From positions 75,262,033 through 75,326,032 of the forward strand of contig CM048845.1 of NCBI GenBank assembly GCA_026545225.1: a DNA stretch of 64,000 bases, in the 5' to 3' direction. This DNA comes from Cornus controversa (taxonomy: Eukaryota > Streptophyta > Magnoliopsida > Cornales > Cornaceae). The notes beneath the pieces were generated by a model. The model had not been told where the DNA came from, searched no databases, and saw only the letters and a list, made by a program, of their open reading frames with translations. Made by a program: the position numbers and the translations under genes. Below, in pieces: positions 12,285-25,879 of this stretch; positions within the stretch are counted from its first letter, which is position 1; each line of letters opens with the position of its first letter.

Positions 12285-13471
12285 TAAGAGTACCCTAAAA
12301 AATAACGGCACAACAAATTGATTAACTAGCCTTGGCTTGAGACTTGCTTTTATTTTTATTTTTATTTTTTAATGTTTTAAGGATACTATTGGTATTGTGA
12401 AATTTTCATTAAAATAACTATTCTTACCATCAAAATCCTCTCAAATATGAGAAGATAGTTAAAACGCTTTTAAATGAATTAAGCAATCTTTCCTCATCCT
12501 TCCTTTTTTTTTTCCTTTTTTTTTTTTTATTTTTTTATCTTCCTTCACTATTTTAAAACCAATCATGAATTATGTTATCCCTCTTTTTTTTTTTCTCTCT
12601 CTTTTTTCTTTTTTTTTCCAACTAATTCTCTCAATCCAAATGGAACCTAAGTGTTTGAACTCCATTGGAGCTATTGTCATGCTTATATGAAAATATGATA
12701 TCTTAATTGAGTTTTCTTGCCAATCTTAAACTCAACTTATTTCATTTATTTTTTTCTTTTCTTGGGATTTATGGTAAATCTGATATTAAACTTGGTGAAA
12801 AATTAATTGAAGCTCAAGAGACTAACAGTAAACAAGTCATGATCACAAGTCTTAACTAGTATATTTCCAAACACAATTTTCAAGCGTATTTAGCTAAATT
12901 AACAATGGTTTGGATTTGACGCTTTTCTTAACAAGTTTGAAATTGTGTGTTTGAGATAAAATTGCTTGCTTAAAAAACTCAACCATTCACTCTTCAAGTC
13001 ATCTCTAGGGGTGCAGCTCAAATGAGGTAGACTGATTGAAGGGTTCATATGAGCCCAATCTAAAGCCAACCCTACTGATGTTTATAATCTTGGACTAGTC
13101 ACATTAGAAGCAAGTTATGTTCAAGTGGTTTCTTCAAGTTGTTCATTCACTCCAGTCTCATCTTTAGGGAAATTAAATTTGGATAAGTTTTGTATTTAAA
13201 ACATTCAATGCAACAAAATAAAACGTGAAAACTCATTCAAAATTAGATAAGGTTTGGGCTCGATTTGAATTGGTTAAGCCAAGTTGCATCATTCACCTTC
13301 TAAAATCGCCATTAAGTAAATACATGTTTGCTTTGAATAACCAACTTTCAAAAGGTAAAGTAGAAATTGATATGATAAATAATAAAGTAGTCCAAATGAA
13401 TGAATACGATGAATAAAAAATACTATTGGATGAGTGTGTACTATGTTATTATTCATGAAAATGAAAAAGAA

Positions 13472-13512
<41 letters not shown>

Positions 13513-13664
13513 AAGAGTAATTTAAGGCATACCATCAGGTGTATTTTTGTCATTACAAGTTGAAAGCATCGCTTTGCTCAGTTGCCAAGCAAAGATCGTT
13601 CTGCTGTTTTTTTCTCTTCATTTGGTTGCAGGGTGATCTGGGATTGAGAGAGAGAGAGAGAGAG
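12285..13664. other. Intergenic and upstream region of the PITH gene
   Basis: Contains poly-T/pyrimidine runs around 12500-12620, a (TA)n tract at about 13473-13510 and a GA run just before the start codon at 13665. The open frame at 13225-13416 has no recognisable domain and is not called. Confidence 0.45.
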
Positions 13665-16600
13665 ATGGCTTGCTTACACGATCACAGTTGCGAAGAACAC
13701 GACTGTTCGTCTAATTGGTCTCTGTACAAGCATGTAGACCTGTCCAAGGTTATATTTCTCTATATATCTTATGTACATAGACTATTTGTTTTTCTTCATT
13801 TTCGTGTGTGTGTATATGTATTTGTTTATATCTCATTTCTATATTCACAAGAACTTTAGCTTAGCAGCCTTGTTGCGCCAACCATGAAGTCACGTTATTC
13901 AGTGACCACTTTTTGATTTAATTCTGAATTGAACGTAACAACGATGGTTAAACCCTAGATGTTCCAAGTCACACCACATTAAGCTCAGGAATTAATGTTT
14001 CAGATGTTACCATATCCTTTTGTTGGTATCAACTATCAGTAACTAATAAATTTATAATGTTAATGTTCAATCATCTAAATATCTAATCTTTTGTTTATTG
14101 TAACTGAATTTCGGTGGTAACCATAAATCAGTCTTCAATTTCATACCGTATAAAGCTTAAAAATCAATGTGTCCAATGTGCCGATATATACATAGATATT
14201 GGTGATAACTTTAAATCGTGAATGCTAAATCCTCATAGTTGACTGTTTTTTTCTTTTTTCTAGTATTATGGTTTTAGTGTAGGGAGATGGATTATTGGAA
14301 GAATGACCCATGAACCATAAGTTTTAATTGTCATATATTAATAGATCAAATACTATTGTTTTGGATGTTCTAAGATATTCAGTATTGAGAGTTATCCATT
14401 AACCTAAATTTTTAAAGTTTGAATCCTCAATGCTTTATTTTTGTTTGTTATTATATTTATGATGGTACCCAAGTTGCTTAATTACAACTAAAATGTTTGC
14501 AGTGATATGCGTCATATGCCTATTTTCTTGATTGATAAATTAGAATCATTTTCCCCTGAAGTTTATTATAATTACATGGAGCTCCCTTCTTTTTAGAAAA
14601 ATTATACTGACCTTCAACGTCAAACTAAGTTTTGTAACAGTTCCCCACTTCGTTAAAGGTCAACAACAATTTTTGCTAATGTAAGCAAATTTAAATTTCA
14701 AAACACCAACTTTGATCCTATAAAATTATTTTATTCAATTATGCTTATAAAAATTTATTTTCTCCAACTAAATTGTACATCCAAATTTCATGGGCAAAAT
14801 AATAAAATTTCATAATTAGTCATCATGTAATTATGGCTAACCTTAGGGGAGGTCAGTGTTTAATTTTATCTTTTTCTTGATTTATAACCTTCCATACATT
14901 GCATATATTTGTCATGTGCAATATTTTACTTTAATTGTGTTTAAGTGAATTTCGATAGGAAGGGAACAAAAAAAATAGTAATGATAATTTGTGAAGTCTT
15001 TAATGTCCAAGGCACTAGGAAGCTCATCATCATCCTTGCCTTAATTCTATATGAATGGAGTTGGCTACATGAATTCTACTTTGGCATTCTTTTTCTATTA
15101 CAAGCCATTTCACCTATTATATATAACTTTATAAAATCATTTCTTATAACTTCATCACATGCTAATTTCGGTCGCCCTCTCTCTCTTTTAGCTTCTATGC
15201 AAATTAATCTCTCTCTTCTTGTTAGAGCATTTAAATTTCTTTATCTTACATATATATACCACCTAAGTTTACTCTCTCTTATTCTTACACCGACCATCCA
15301 TCTTAGCATCCTCATTTTCGTTACATGAATGCATTATTTTTGTTTTTGTTTTTTTTCTGTTTTTTGTTTTTAAAGCCCACTAGGAAGCTCATGGAGTGAT
15401 AAGAATCTCCTAGAAACTCTTGCAACGTGATTACATTGGGCAAATGATTTTGGTGGAGAAAGTCCACCATGGAAATAGCCAATTTCGAAACCCAATCAAA
15501 AGGTTACTCTTTGAGCATATATGAATAATTCAAGTTTTTTCCTCTTGACCTCTTCACGGTTGTCGCTATTCAATGTATGATTAAAATCATAATTTGTTGA
15601 CATGCACATATATTTATGTAATCCTGTACTTTTAGGTGAGCGCTTCATGACAATTCCCTCTATTGCCCCTCCAATTGGATTGATTAAGTGCTTGTACTGG
15701 TTGCTTGAGTTCAGCTGATATCAGTTTATGAATTTGAATGACAAATTTGACTGCCTTCTATTTTATGGAGAGTAATGTTGTTTTTCTTCTTGTAAGAGAA
15801 AGCTTTTACTGTTGTTCTTCTAGTATGGTTATGGACACTTTAAACTTTGAGTATATTGGTTGTAAAAGTTACAAAGCTCTTCACTTATCGTGTTTTAGAC
15901 ATTGTCAAGAAGTGATTTCATCAATATTCTGTAGAGTTTCTGAGTTTATATGTTTCTTATTTTGCAGTGGATGTTGCTTTTATAGTTTATGCATAAATCT
16001 TATGATGAAATTACGTTTTGAGTGAAGTCAAGTTTGTGCCTTGGTTGCAAGATGTATACTCTTGAAATACAAAACTATACTTCTGTGAGTTGATTTGCTT
16101 CTTTGACAAGTTGAAAGTTTCCTTCCTTTTTTAATCTTCACACAGGCATATGAGATACATATATGACAATATAGAACTTTTTCTCTTTACATGCATGTCT
16201 CTATGTGGCCTTGGGGGTTTGGCTAGGTGTGTGCAACTGTTGAGTGTGTGTTTACATTCTTGAACTTCAATTTGTCTCCTACAAGTGACATACATAACCA
16301 GAATTCTTGCTTACTGAATGACTGGGTGGTGCTTATATTTCAATGTTCTTTTACTATATTTCTATTAGGTTGTGCCAAATCTCCTTCTGAGTATATGACA
16401 ATGGATGATTTTTGTTTTTATTTTCCAAAGGTATCCGCTTTAAATGAGGCTGTTTCAGGAAGTGTTAAGTCAGTTTTTAAAGCTTGGGAGCAGCGTCTGA
16501 ATTCTTCAGAGGTAGGTTTAGTTAAGAAGCTAGATCTAATCTACTATCTGGAAGGTGGCTGATCTATGATTTGCTTGACGTTGTCAAGTTTTAAGTTTTC

Positions 16601-19600
16601 ATACACATTGAAAATCTACAAAATCATGTTCTTTTACTCCTTTACTGCGGTTTTGAGGAAACATATGCGGGCAATTAGGCATTCACTAACATATCGTTTA
16701 TTACAATTTTGTACTAGTGATTTGATTTTGTTCACATTAATGCCAACTTTATGCGCCTGTCTCAGAGTATATATAAATCTTCATTTATTTTTAGTCATAT
16801 GCTCTTCTTGTCATTTGATGTGGTTGTTAAGCTTCTGAATTCTCTTCAACCTATTCATATTGTCTATGTAAACTCATGCAGTCACATGAAAGTACAATGC
16901 ATCATGGTAATATTTTGTTGCTTACACTTTGTATTTATATTTTCAATCATTTTCTGGGTATTTTTTTCATTTGTATTATGAGGTTCCATATATATTTAGT
17001 AATTAGTATTGCCTAGAAGTAAATTGTGGTACATAAATGTGCCCGTTTGGAAACCTCTAAGTGGGCGTTCCTACAGTATGGTAATTCCCAATTTGTATGA
17101 AACTTTCATGCACACACAAACAAACACATGTATGTTCTTTTACTCATTATATGTACCAAAATATTTTCTACACCTCTAGTATGGAAGTATATGATTTTAT
17201 TGTTGAGTTGAATTGAATTCATGGTAGAGTTTATAATGGCCACTAGAGGTCAGCTTTCCATTCTTTTGGTGATTATAGGATCATTTTTACACGATTTGCT
17301 TGGGCACCAGCATTGAGGTTATTCCTTATGAAATCAGTTAGGACGCACTCTGTTGTGTAGTCTCCAGAAAAAGAAAGAAAAAGTTAAATAAGTATTTTTT
17401 GTTATAAAGATGTCCTATTAATAGAGTACTCTCTTAAAATAAAAAAAGTCATTGCATTCCAAATTCTAAAGGTCTTCTATTCCCTGACATGCAACTTGTC
17501 CCAGCTGCCTTTCTAATGGGTGGCCACGGTTTTTGGTTTTTATGGCTAGAATGTTAGTAAAATGAATAAATAAGTGTTTCCCTAACCACATCTAACCAGT
17601 TCTTCAGTTAAAAAGGATGATCTATAATTAAGTTCTTAACTAATGAATTTTTTTCGCAAGTAACATAATTCAATCATTAACATGGTTTTTGGTGTTTATC
17701 ACTAAACATGATTTTTGCATTCTCTTGGCAGTCAATATTTGGTTTAATTATTTTTTCTTTTCAAATTTGTTTTTTATTGTTTTAAGTGTATTCTTGGTGG
17801 GAACTTGAAAAGTTTGTATTAGCAAAAAATTTAAGTGGTACAATGTCGATATTTGGTTTAATTATGTTCTTTTCAAATTCATAGTTTATTGTTTTAAGTG
17901 TATTCTTGGTGGAGAAGTGGAAACTTTAAGAGCTTGTATTACAACAATTTTAAGTGGTACAACGGGCTCCTTGCAAATCATTTTTTGCTAATTTAACAGA
18001 ATTTCAGAAAGAGCAATTCTGTAAAGGTTTTGGAACTAAATTTAGTATTTGACTGCATAAAGTGAGAGTCATTTACAAAAATTACTCAAGAGGTGTTAAT
18101 TGATTGGGCTACTATTCTATTAGGTACTTGACTTTAATGCATTGGAAGTGTTTAAGAAATCAGTAGTAGGGATTGAGATTCTTGCATATTCTGCAGGCCA
18201 TAATTTTCATTGAACCACTTTTTTTGGTTCATATAAATGATTGCCTCTTTTGGCTTTGAATAATGGAAGTTGTGGAAGTCTTTTTCAATGGGTCAACAGT
18301 TGATTGCTGGACTTCATTACAAAAGTCAAATAGGACTCATGTTCGTGACGACTTATAAGTGGTTATATAAATAGATAGGTATAGGTTTTTTTTTTCCACT
18401 TTGCTTTTAGTAACTTGAGATTTTAAGTTATTTATTTGACTTTTGTTATCGATTAACATGTTTTTCAGATCTTCAATGGTAAATAATACTTTGTGAAAGG
18501 TTTACCACCTTAGACGTATTTTTCTCAGACAAATGGGGTTAATATCATCTGTTCAAAACTGCGATCGGAACCAAATGTTGATCTAGTATATTCTTTAAGT
18601 GTTAGTCTGTACCGATGCTACTTTATTAATGATGAGCAATTTAACTATAGCCTTTGTTTTCTTAAAAATATATATATATAAATGGGATGAACCAATCCTG
18701 TTAATAAGGCATTTAATGAGGGATATGTGTTTGACACTCTTTCAAATGATTTTCTTAATAAATGAATTGTTAGCAAGCCACAGGTTTTGTTACTCATTAT
18801 TTGGCCATGTCCTGTGTGTCACCTCAATGACAATCTCCATATTAATTATAAGTCAACGCTATATATATTGAGAATGAAGTCTTGTGTAGAGAGACAGCAA
18901 GGTAAAGTGTAAAACCCTTATTAGATCTGCGTTGTTAATAACACAAGCAATGGGCGTTAGGGAAGCATTGGTGTGTGATGCTCCCAAACAATGCAACGGA
19001 GTCAGGCTCCTCAGTCCAGGACGTCAAAATTGGAGTGGATTGAATTTCCACATTCTGTTAGGGAAGCATTGGCGTGTGATGCTTGCCCTGTTTGCTTTGC
19101 AATATATACACACACACATAACACATGTATAAATGTTGTGAATATTCAACTCAATTTCAGCAGCAAAAATCCGAAAGTAACTCTTTCAAGTATCACTCTA
19201 TATCTCAATATTTATGTTAGCTTAAGTTCTATAATTCTTATAGCAATTTCCTAATAACGATAACTGTTCCACATGCAATGCACCTTCATTTTGATCAATT
19301 TCATTCCTTTTTTTTTTTTTTTTTTGCAATATTTTTATTGTAGGTTGTCTAAAATGTGATCGTCTTTTTTCTAACAGGGTCATTTGGAAAGCAATGACGG
19401 TGATCCAGAGTTAATTGTTTTCATCCCGTAAGTAGCCAATCTGTTCTTAAATACCAGCTACTTCCTTGGCATGGAAAGTTATGCTGGCTTGAAGTTTGCT
19501 TGGCCAGCTTACCTGTTGCTTAGATGGTTTTGTTTACCATCTGCCTTCCTGCCTTATGATCATTTTACTTTAGGCCCCATCAGCTGTGCTATATGTGAAT

Positions 19601-22600
19601 TCTTTTGTAATCCCAAGATGCTTGTTCACCAGGATATGTGCTGGCTGTTATTTCAAGTTTGATATATCATAAATCTGTTTTATATATTGATTTTCTGTTC
19701 ATTAATCTTCTAATCCTAATTTTCTTCCTTTTTGTTTTTACCCTGAATATCCTAGTTTTTCTCCTTTAGTTTTAGAACTTAAATCCTAATCTTAAAAAAG
19801 AAAGGTTTTTGAGTTTAAATCCTTAACCTTCCGAGATATCTACCCTTTTTTTTTGGGCCGAGTTATTTAATCAGTCAGTTATGACCTTTTAGCAAACTGT
19901 TCAAAATTTTGGAATCTGGTGTAATTTCCCAGGATTGGTGTAGAGCTGAAATAAAAAAATTAGACCTTGATTTTATCTATAATGCATGCTAATTATGTCA
20001 ACGTTCAGACCATATATGTACCTGCCTCTCAGTTGCTAGTGTCTGTTTTATGACCACCAAATGTCATGAACCAAGTTTGAGAAGCGTAGTTCAGTTACGT
20101 TCCTTTGAGATAAGAGGTAATAGGGTAATTACTGCATTCCTCTTTGACATATGCTTCTATGGCTACCTGCTCTAGCTGATTACTCTTTTTATACCACTAG
20201 ATGCATGAGGGTAAATAACGGCTGCCCTTTACTTGAATCACAGTTCCAGGTGTAGAAAAAAAAAATTAGGCTGCCAGACTTGAAGCTAATAAAATTAGTA
20301 GTTTTAAAAAATAAATATTTTATCTTTGTATATATTGCAATTGCACTTCCAATTTATTCATCGCAATCATTTGAGAATATCCTTTTTTCACTGCTTAACT
20401 TGAAAATTTAAAAGGATTAAGAGAGTCAAAACATGGTTTATCATGGATAAATATTTTATACTTGAGGAATAGTTTTGGCTTGAACTCTTTTTGCTAGCAA
20501 TTTTGTTGTCTTCCTGATTCACTAACAATATTTTCATTTTCTTTGTTTTTTGCGTTTTGTTTTTGTTTTATTATTATTAAAAAAATGTTGTGCCTTACAC
20601 TCTTTATTGGAGTTTAATACGACAGATTTACGTCAGATGTTAAGATCAAGAGCATTTCTGTGGTTGGTGGTGCTGATGGAACAAGTCCTTCCAAGATGAG
20701 AGCGTAAGTTGAACTCTGTTGATACTTGCTTATGGCATGATGTTAATTTGCTGCAAGGCATAATGACCAAGCAAACAGTTCTTTACTTCTACAGTTTAAA
20801 AGGGTCTTGTGTTCTTAGTTGCATGATGAACAGTTATCTACTATGATATGACACAAGACACCTACAACCTTCAACCTTTTTAGTGCTCCACTCAACATGC
20901 ATACAACATACTGTAACTAGCTTATGCATGGTAGGTTTTAAGTAAGAATGTTTTGTTAAATGTAGGTTTATCAATCGAGATGGTATTGACTTTTCAGATG
21001 CTCAAAGCATGCAACCTATTCAGGTATTGCCTCATCTAAGTGTGTCAGGGATTTGAGTTCAGTACTATCATATTACATTGAGCATTTGTTTATTGTCTTA
21101 AGGAGTGGGAATTGGCAGAAAATTTGCAAGGAGTTTTAGAGTACCAGACGAGGTAATTGTTTCTGCCTTCAAAGCTGGCATAGCACATAGCCTTTTGTTT
21201 ATTATAACATTTTTTTGATTTATTCCCATTTTTATATATGAGATGAAAGTCTAATAACAATTCTTGCTTGCCAAGGATCAACAGTTACTTGTTACTTCAC
21301 CAGGACATGTGATGTTCCTTCATATTAATAATTAGGGTAAATTACCCTGACCTCCCATGTTGTTTGCTTAAATTACTTACGGATTAAATTAGTGAAAAAA
21401 GTTCGGTCAACCTCCCCTGAGGTTTAATTGACTTTACCCAACCACCCCTACTCCCCCCCCTACTATTAGTTGACTGCTAACTCAGTCAAATTTTTTTAAA
21501 AAAATACCAGTAATACCCTTGTGTTTTTTTGTTTTGTTTTTTAACAACTTCCAGTTATACATAAATATGAATGTTTATCCATCGTTTGTGAAAACCCATG
21601 AAAGGAAGAAGTTCACCCAATCAAGATGAAGTCTTCACACACCTCTTCCAATGGTGTACTGGTGGTGGTTAGATCTGTAGTCTGCTCTCGCCATGCCTCC
21701 AAAGCTACAAGCACCTTTACCCTCTCTCACACCCACACCCAAATAAACCCATTTTAACATCACCCAATCACCGCCCCGCCACATACTTCTTCCAACGACA
21801 GTTGTGGGTCCGGTCAGGTTCTGGCTTTCATTCAACGACAGATGTGACTCCGGTAAGGTTCTGGCTCTGGTCGTCGTTTGCGTCCACCTCTTGAATCCCT
21901 AACAGACTCATCATTTGGGTTTCCAAATTCCTCAATTGGGGTTACTAAGCATTTAATTGAGCCCAACAGTTAAACCCACTGATGATATGTTTCCTTTCTT
22001 TTTCTTCTTCCCGTGATGGCTTCAATGGTTTTTGTTGGGGTTTCCTTGATGATTTTGGACACCATGGCTTCTTATTGATAGAGATAGAGGGTCCGATTGG
22101 GGTTGTTTGGGTTGCAATTGTTGGTGGGTTTAGGAGAGGGGTCAGTGTTAGTAGTGTAGTGGACGGTGAGAATCAGTGGCAGCAAGGTGGAGAGAGGGGG
22201 CCACAGAAGAAAGATTGTGGTTAGAGGTTAGAGTTCCTTCTTTTGTTGATGGTGGATATTCTTCCCGATTTGCAAGCATTGTTTGCTGATGAATTGGACC
22301 GGTGGTGGAGAGTGATAGCTGTGGTGATGTGTGTGTGTAGAGAGAGGGGGGGGGGGGGGGGGGGGGGGTTGTTGATGGTGGAGTTGGGAAAGAAATGTTG
22401 GGGAGTAGTTTTGAATTTTGGTGCTTACATTAGCATGTTGTGTTAAATTAATGTAATTTATTTGGGGGTAATTCGGTAAATTTATTGTTATTGTTAACTA
22501 TTTTAACGGATCTTAGCTCTGACGGGTGAAGAGTTATTTTTAAAAAAGTTTAATCCGTAGGTAATTTAGACAAACCTCAGAGAGGTCAGTGTAATTTACC

Positions 22601-23957
22601 GTAATAATTATATATAGAAAACATTCAGTCTAGTTGAATTTTGTCATTTTTCATGTCTTATTTATTTATTTATTTATTTTTACTGTTTAATGTTAGAATG
22701 CCAAGTTGACACGCTTATGAATTCTATTAATTGCTATTTTTGTTTGTTATCTTGACTTTTTTTTTTTTATCTCGACTCTTTGAACATCAGAGACTCTGAT
22801 GTTATTTTGATATATTATTTCAGGTATTCTAGATTTCAAGGTGTGGCAAGTCTTACTTTGCATTTCCCTGAAAATTTTGGGGGGGAAACAACTCAAATAC
22901 ATTATATTGGCTTAAAGGGTGAAGCCACCCAGGTAATTAACGCAAGAGTTTACATCTCATGAATTAAATTGGTGCTTGAAATGATATATTTTCTTTTCTG
23001 TGAATGAAACAGTTGAAGAGGGATGTTGTTGCAACAATTGTTTATGAACTTACGCCAAATCCTTCTGACCACAAGTAAGTAATTTTCACTTCCTGGAAAG
23101 GTATAAAATTATGGGTTGCTCATTTAATGCATAACAAAAAAAAAATAGCTGATTCAGTATCTAACAATCTCTCAAATGACAAAAGCTATTTGAGCTCTTA
23201 CGTGTCAGAAGCTTGCTCGATATAAGCCAGCATCTAAATAGAGAGATGATTTGCTGTGTAGACTGCTGGAAGTTTGTTATTGATGAAATGCATGTTTTTG
23301 ATAATGGCTCCTGTGCATAACTTTTGTTTTTCCTTGAGACTGTTGGCAAACCTGTGCTCATGACCATAACGCATTGTTTCCCGTTCATCTCTTGATCTAT
23401 TATGGTTCTTAGTGGGTAGGTTTAAATATCTGAGAAACTCAACAAGGCATATATTGCCAGACAGTTGTTTTGTTGATTATAAAATTACGTCTATTAGGTG
23501 AAATACTGAAATTTGTTTTCCCGGTGTAATACGAGATTGAGTTTTATCTTGTATGCAAGATAATTACTCCCTCCGTCCCATAATTTTAGTCCACTATTCC
23601 TTTTTGGGATGTCCCAAAATACATGTCCATTTCCTAAAATGGATTATATGATTCCTAAACTACCCTTTCCAAACTCTACTATCCTAAAAGTGGGGCCTAC
23701 CATATAATAATAATACTAATTTTTAAACAAGGACTAATATGTAAATTCATGCATTATTACACTAAAAAGTGGGTTCCACCATAAAAAGTTGGAATCCCCA
23801 AACATGCCAAGAATTATGGGACAGAGGGAGTACAATTTTATCGGTAATGCAGAATACTAAAAATTTCTTTCCAGCTTTATTCTCTCTGCTGACAAATGTG
23901 GGGCTTATATGTAGGACACAGGCTGACGCTGGAGGAGGTCTTTCACATGTTGAATGA
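13665..23957 (+). CDS. PITHD1: PITH domain-containing protein (PITHD1/TXNL1-like)
   Basis: Nine exons: 13665-13748, 16431-16511, 19378-19427, 20626-20703, 20966-21023, 21103-21152, 22824-22932, 23013-23074 and 23915-23957. They sum to 615 bases (204 aa plus stop) with GT-AG junctions throughout. The N-terminus is HDHSCEEHDCSSNWSLYKHV, followed by the PITH domain (about residues 20-190) with SALNEAVSGSV, DPELIVFIPF, SISVVGGADGTSPSKMR, INRDGIDFSDA, HFPENFGG and IHYIGLKGEAT. Length matches the PITHD1 family (about 210 aa). PITH domains occur in proteasome-associated thioredoxin-like proteins; this one has no thioredoxin domain, and its biochemical role in plants is not established. Introns hold an RTE remnant, a MULE and a Stowaway MITE. 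A GA microsatellite precedes the ATG. Confidence 0.93.
14985..15335 (-). mobile_element. RTE-type LINE remnant in PITH intron 1
   Basis: Read on minus, the segment encodes a degraded MRMLRWM motif near 15320, as in the C-terminal region of plant RTE reverse transcriptase. It ends in the tail typical of this LINE family (the complement of ATCATCATCCTTGCC near 15020). It is related to the larger RTE remnants at 58.0-59.4 kb. Heavy decay, no intact frame. Confidence 0.6.
17732..17962. repeat. Two-copy tandem duplication, about 115 bp, in PITH intron 2
   Basis: Two diverged copies share ATATTTGGTTTAATTA, TTTTAAGTGTATTCTTGGTG and TTTAAGTGGTACAA in the same order. It is purely intronic with no coding potential. 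Confidence 0.65.
21335..22601. mobile_element. Non-autonomous MULE in PITH intron 6
   Basis: A 1267-bp element bounded by long inverted repeats (left GGGTAAATTACCCTGACC, right the complement of CGGTAAATTACACTGACC, with similarity running about 55 bp inward to ACGGATTAAA). It is flanked by a perfect 9-bp target duplication TAATAATTA (21326-21334 and 22602-22610), diagnostic of the Mutator superfamily. The interior has no transposase; it holds a long poly-G tract (about 22346-22368) and G-rich sequence unlike its surroundings, possibly captured host DNA. The open frames inside (21982-22224, 22243-22446) have no recognisable domains. Confidence 0.9.
23567..23830. mobile_element. Stowaway-type MITE in PITH intron 8
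   Basis: A 264-bp element with the classic Stowaway terminus CTCCCTCCGTCCCATAATT on the left and its near-perfect complement (AATTATGGGACAGAGGGAG) on the right, flanked by TA on both sides (23565-23566 and 23831-23832). This is a non-autonomous Tc1/mariner family. It lies about 85 bp upstream of the last PITH exon. Confidence 0.94.
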
Positions 23958-23984
23958 AGAGTATCACTGGTGGGTGCTCCTCGC

Positions 23985-24155
23985 AATGGAGTGGGTTTCT
24001 CCTTGATACATCTGGTTATGGAATATCAACACAAATCCTTTCAATAGTTGTAACAGCCTTTTCTGCTTTTGGAGTGGATTTCTCCTTGTATACATGTGGT
24101 TATGGAATATCAAGTATCAGCCACAAACCTTTCAATAGTTGTAACAGCCTTTTCT
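23985..24155. repeat. Tandem duplication in the PITH 3' UTR region
   Basis: Two copies of about 80-85 bp, sharing GGTTATGGAATATCAA and CTTTCAATAGTTGTAACAGC, follow directly after the stop codon at 23957. They probably lie in the 3' UTR; the open frame 23954-24277 is a by-product. Confidence 0.7.
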
Positions 24156-24490
24156 TCTGGAACTCTCTCTCTCTCTCTCGCATTTTTGTTGTATATTTTA
24201 GGAGTAAAAAAAGGGCTAACCTAGTGCACGAGGCTTACATGCATGTAGAGAGACTGTTTGTCTTTTTGAACCCGTGATTTGAACTATGTCCTGCAGGGAA
24301 ACAACACAAGACAAGGCAGCAATTTCTTTTTCTGTGCTAAATCTTGTTTTATCAATCATCATATGAATCTGCAATTAAGTCTGTATAATGTATGCACAAT
24401 CTGTTCCAATGTGGTAGGGGAATGCTTGGTTCTTTATCTTGAGAATATTTTTATTTACTTAACGTGAAATAGAGAACAGTTCGTTTGAAT

Positions 24491-25879
24491 TAGGGGTGGC
24501 AAATTGGGCGGGTTGGGCGGGTTTGGGCCGGGTCAAATATGGACGGGTTGAATACGGGTTGTGACTCATATTCAACCCATTTGTTGCGGGTCAAATATGG
24601 GCGGGTTGAATATGGGTCGGGTCAACCCGTCAACCCATATTTGACCCGACTAGACACGACAGTAGATAGGCGTCAAACACAAAAATGGAATGCACAAGGT
24701 CTATAACCAAACAAAAAAACTATAATTTGCTAATCATACTGATATTATTTATATGGTTTGTTTATTTTTGGGTGTTAGCAATTTTTTTTTATTCAAGAGC
24801 TGATTGCGTAAAAGAATATAAGAATTTAATTGCAATCTAGTGTTTAATTATATTTATAAATCTATAGCAAAAGAGTATAGAGTCTCGAGTAACTTAGTCG
24901 GCATAAATTTTCTTTAAAAAACATCAAAACATAAGCAAACAATTATAATAAGTATTTCAATTGAAAAAGGTCTTCAACACTAACTCAATTATATCATAAT
25001 TGGGCAATTTTAAAAATGACCTACCAAATCACAGAAACACATGGAATATAATTAAAATTAAAACATTGAGAAAGGTACTCAAACACAAAAATGGACTTTG
25101 TAGATAGAGAAAGGTGACTTTTAAAAATTAAATTATTCTTGTTTTTTAATACAAAATGAACTATGTGTATAGGGGGAGAGAATGTGACTTTTGGATGAGT
25201 CTGAGTCTTTTGGAACTAATCAATAAAAATAAAAATACCGTTGAGAAAATAAAATATGTGACCTTTCGATGAGTCATTTTTTTTTTTTGGAATTAATAAA
25301 AAAATCTAAAGAATGATGAATATATATATATATATATATATAGACAATGCTCCAATGAAAATTGTTGTTGCACTATAAAGTTTGTGTCTAAATTATATAT
25401 TCTTCTTATTTTTAATTAAGAAATTACAATGGTAAAATCCAACAATAATTACTAAAAAGGAAAAATATTATTTTTTAAAAAATTGAATTCTTACTAAAAT
25501 ATATTTTTTAAAAAAAAAAAACATTATCCAAGTATAGAGAGAGAAAGGGGAAGAGAGAGAGAGGTGGGATCGAAGAGAGAGAAAGGGAAGAGAGAGAGAG
25601 GTGGGATCGAAGAGAGAGAAAGGAAAGAGAGAGAGAAGTGAGATCAAAGAGAGAGAGAGGTTGGATAGAAGAGAGAAATTTTAATTCACATTTTGTTTTA
25701 TGGGTGGAAGATGGGTTGAATATGGGTACCCATATTCAACCCATCTAACCCGCTAATTAATTGGTTTTTATTTATCCAACCCGTTTATGACCCGTATAAG
25801 AAAATAAGTCACCCATATCCATTTTTAACTGGGCGGATATGGGCGGGTTGGCGGATTGACACCCAATTTGCCACCCCTA
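24491..25879. mobile_element. hAT-type non-autonomous transposon
   Basis: A 1389-bp element with ends TAGGGGTGGCAAATTGGG and its complement, and a perfect 8-bp target duplication GTTTGAAT (24483-24490 and 25880-25887), the hAT signature. Subterminal regions repeat GGGCGGGTTG and GGTTGAATATGGG-type motifs on both sides. The interior holds AT-rich DNA, a (TA)n at about 25320-25342 and a purine (GA)-rich tandem repeat at about 25535-25675. No transposase frame is present. Confidence 0.93.

Noticed and set aside
21982..22446. Two open frames within the intronic MULE
   Set aside because: Gly/Trp-rich products of G-rich low-complexity DNA, interrupted by poly-G; not genes on present evidence.
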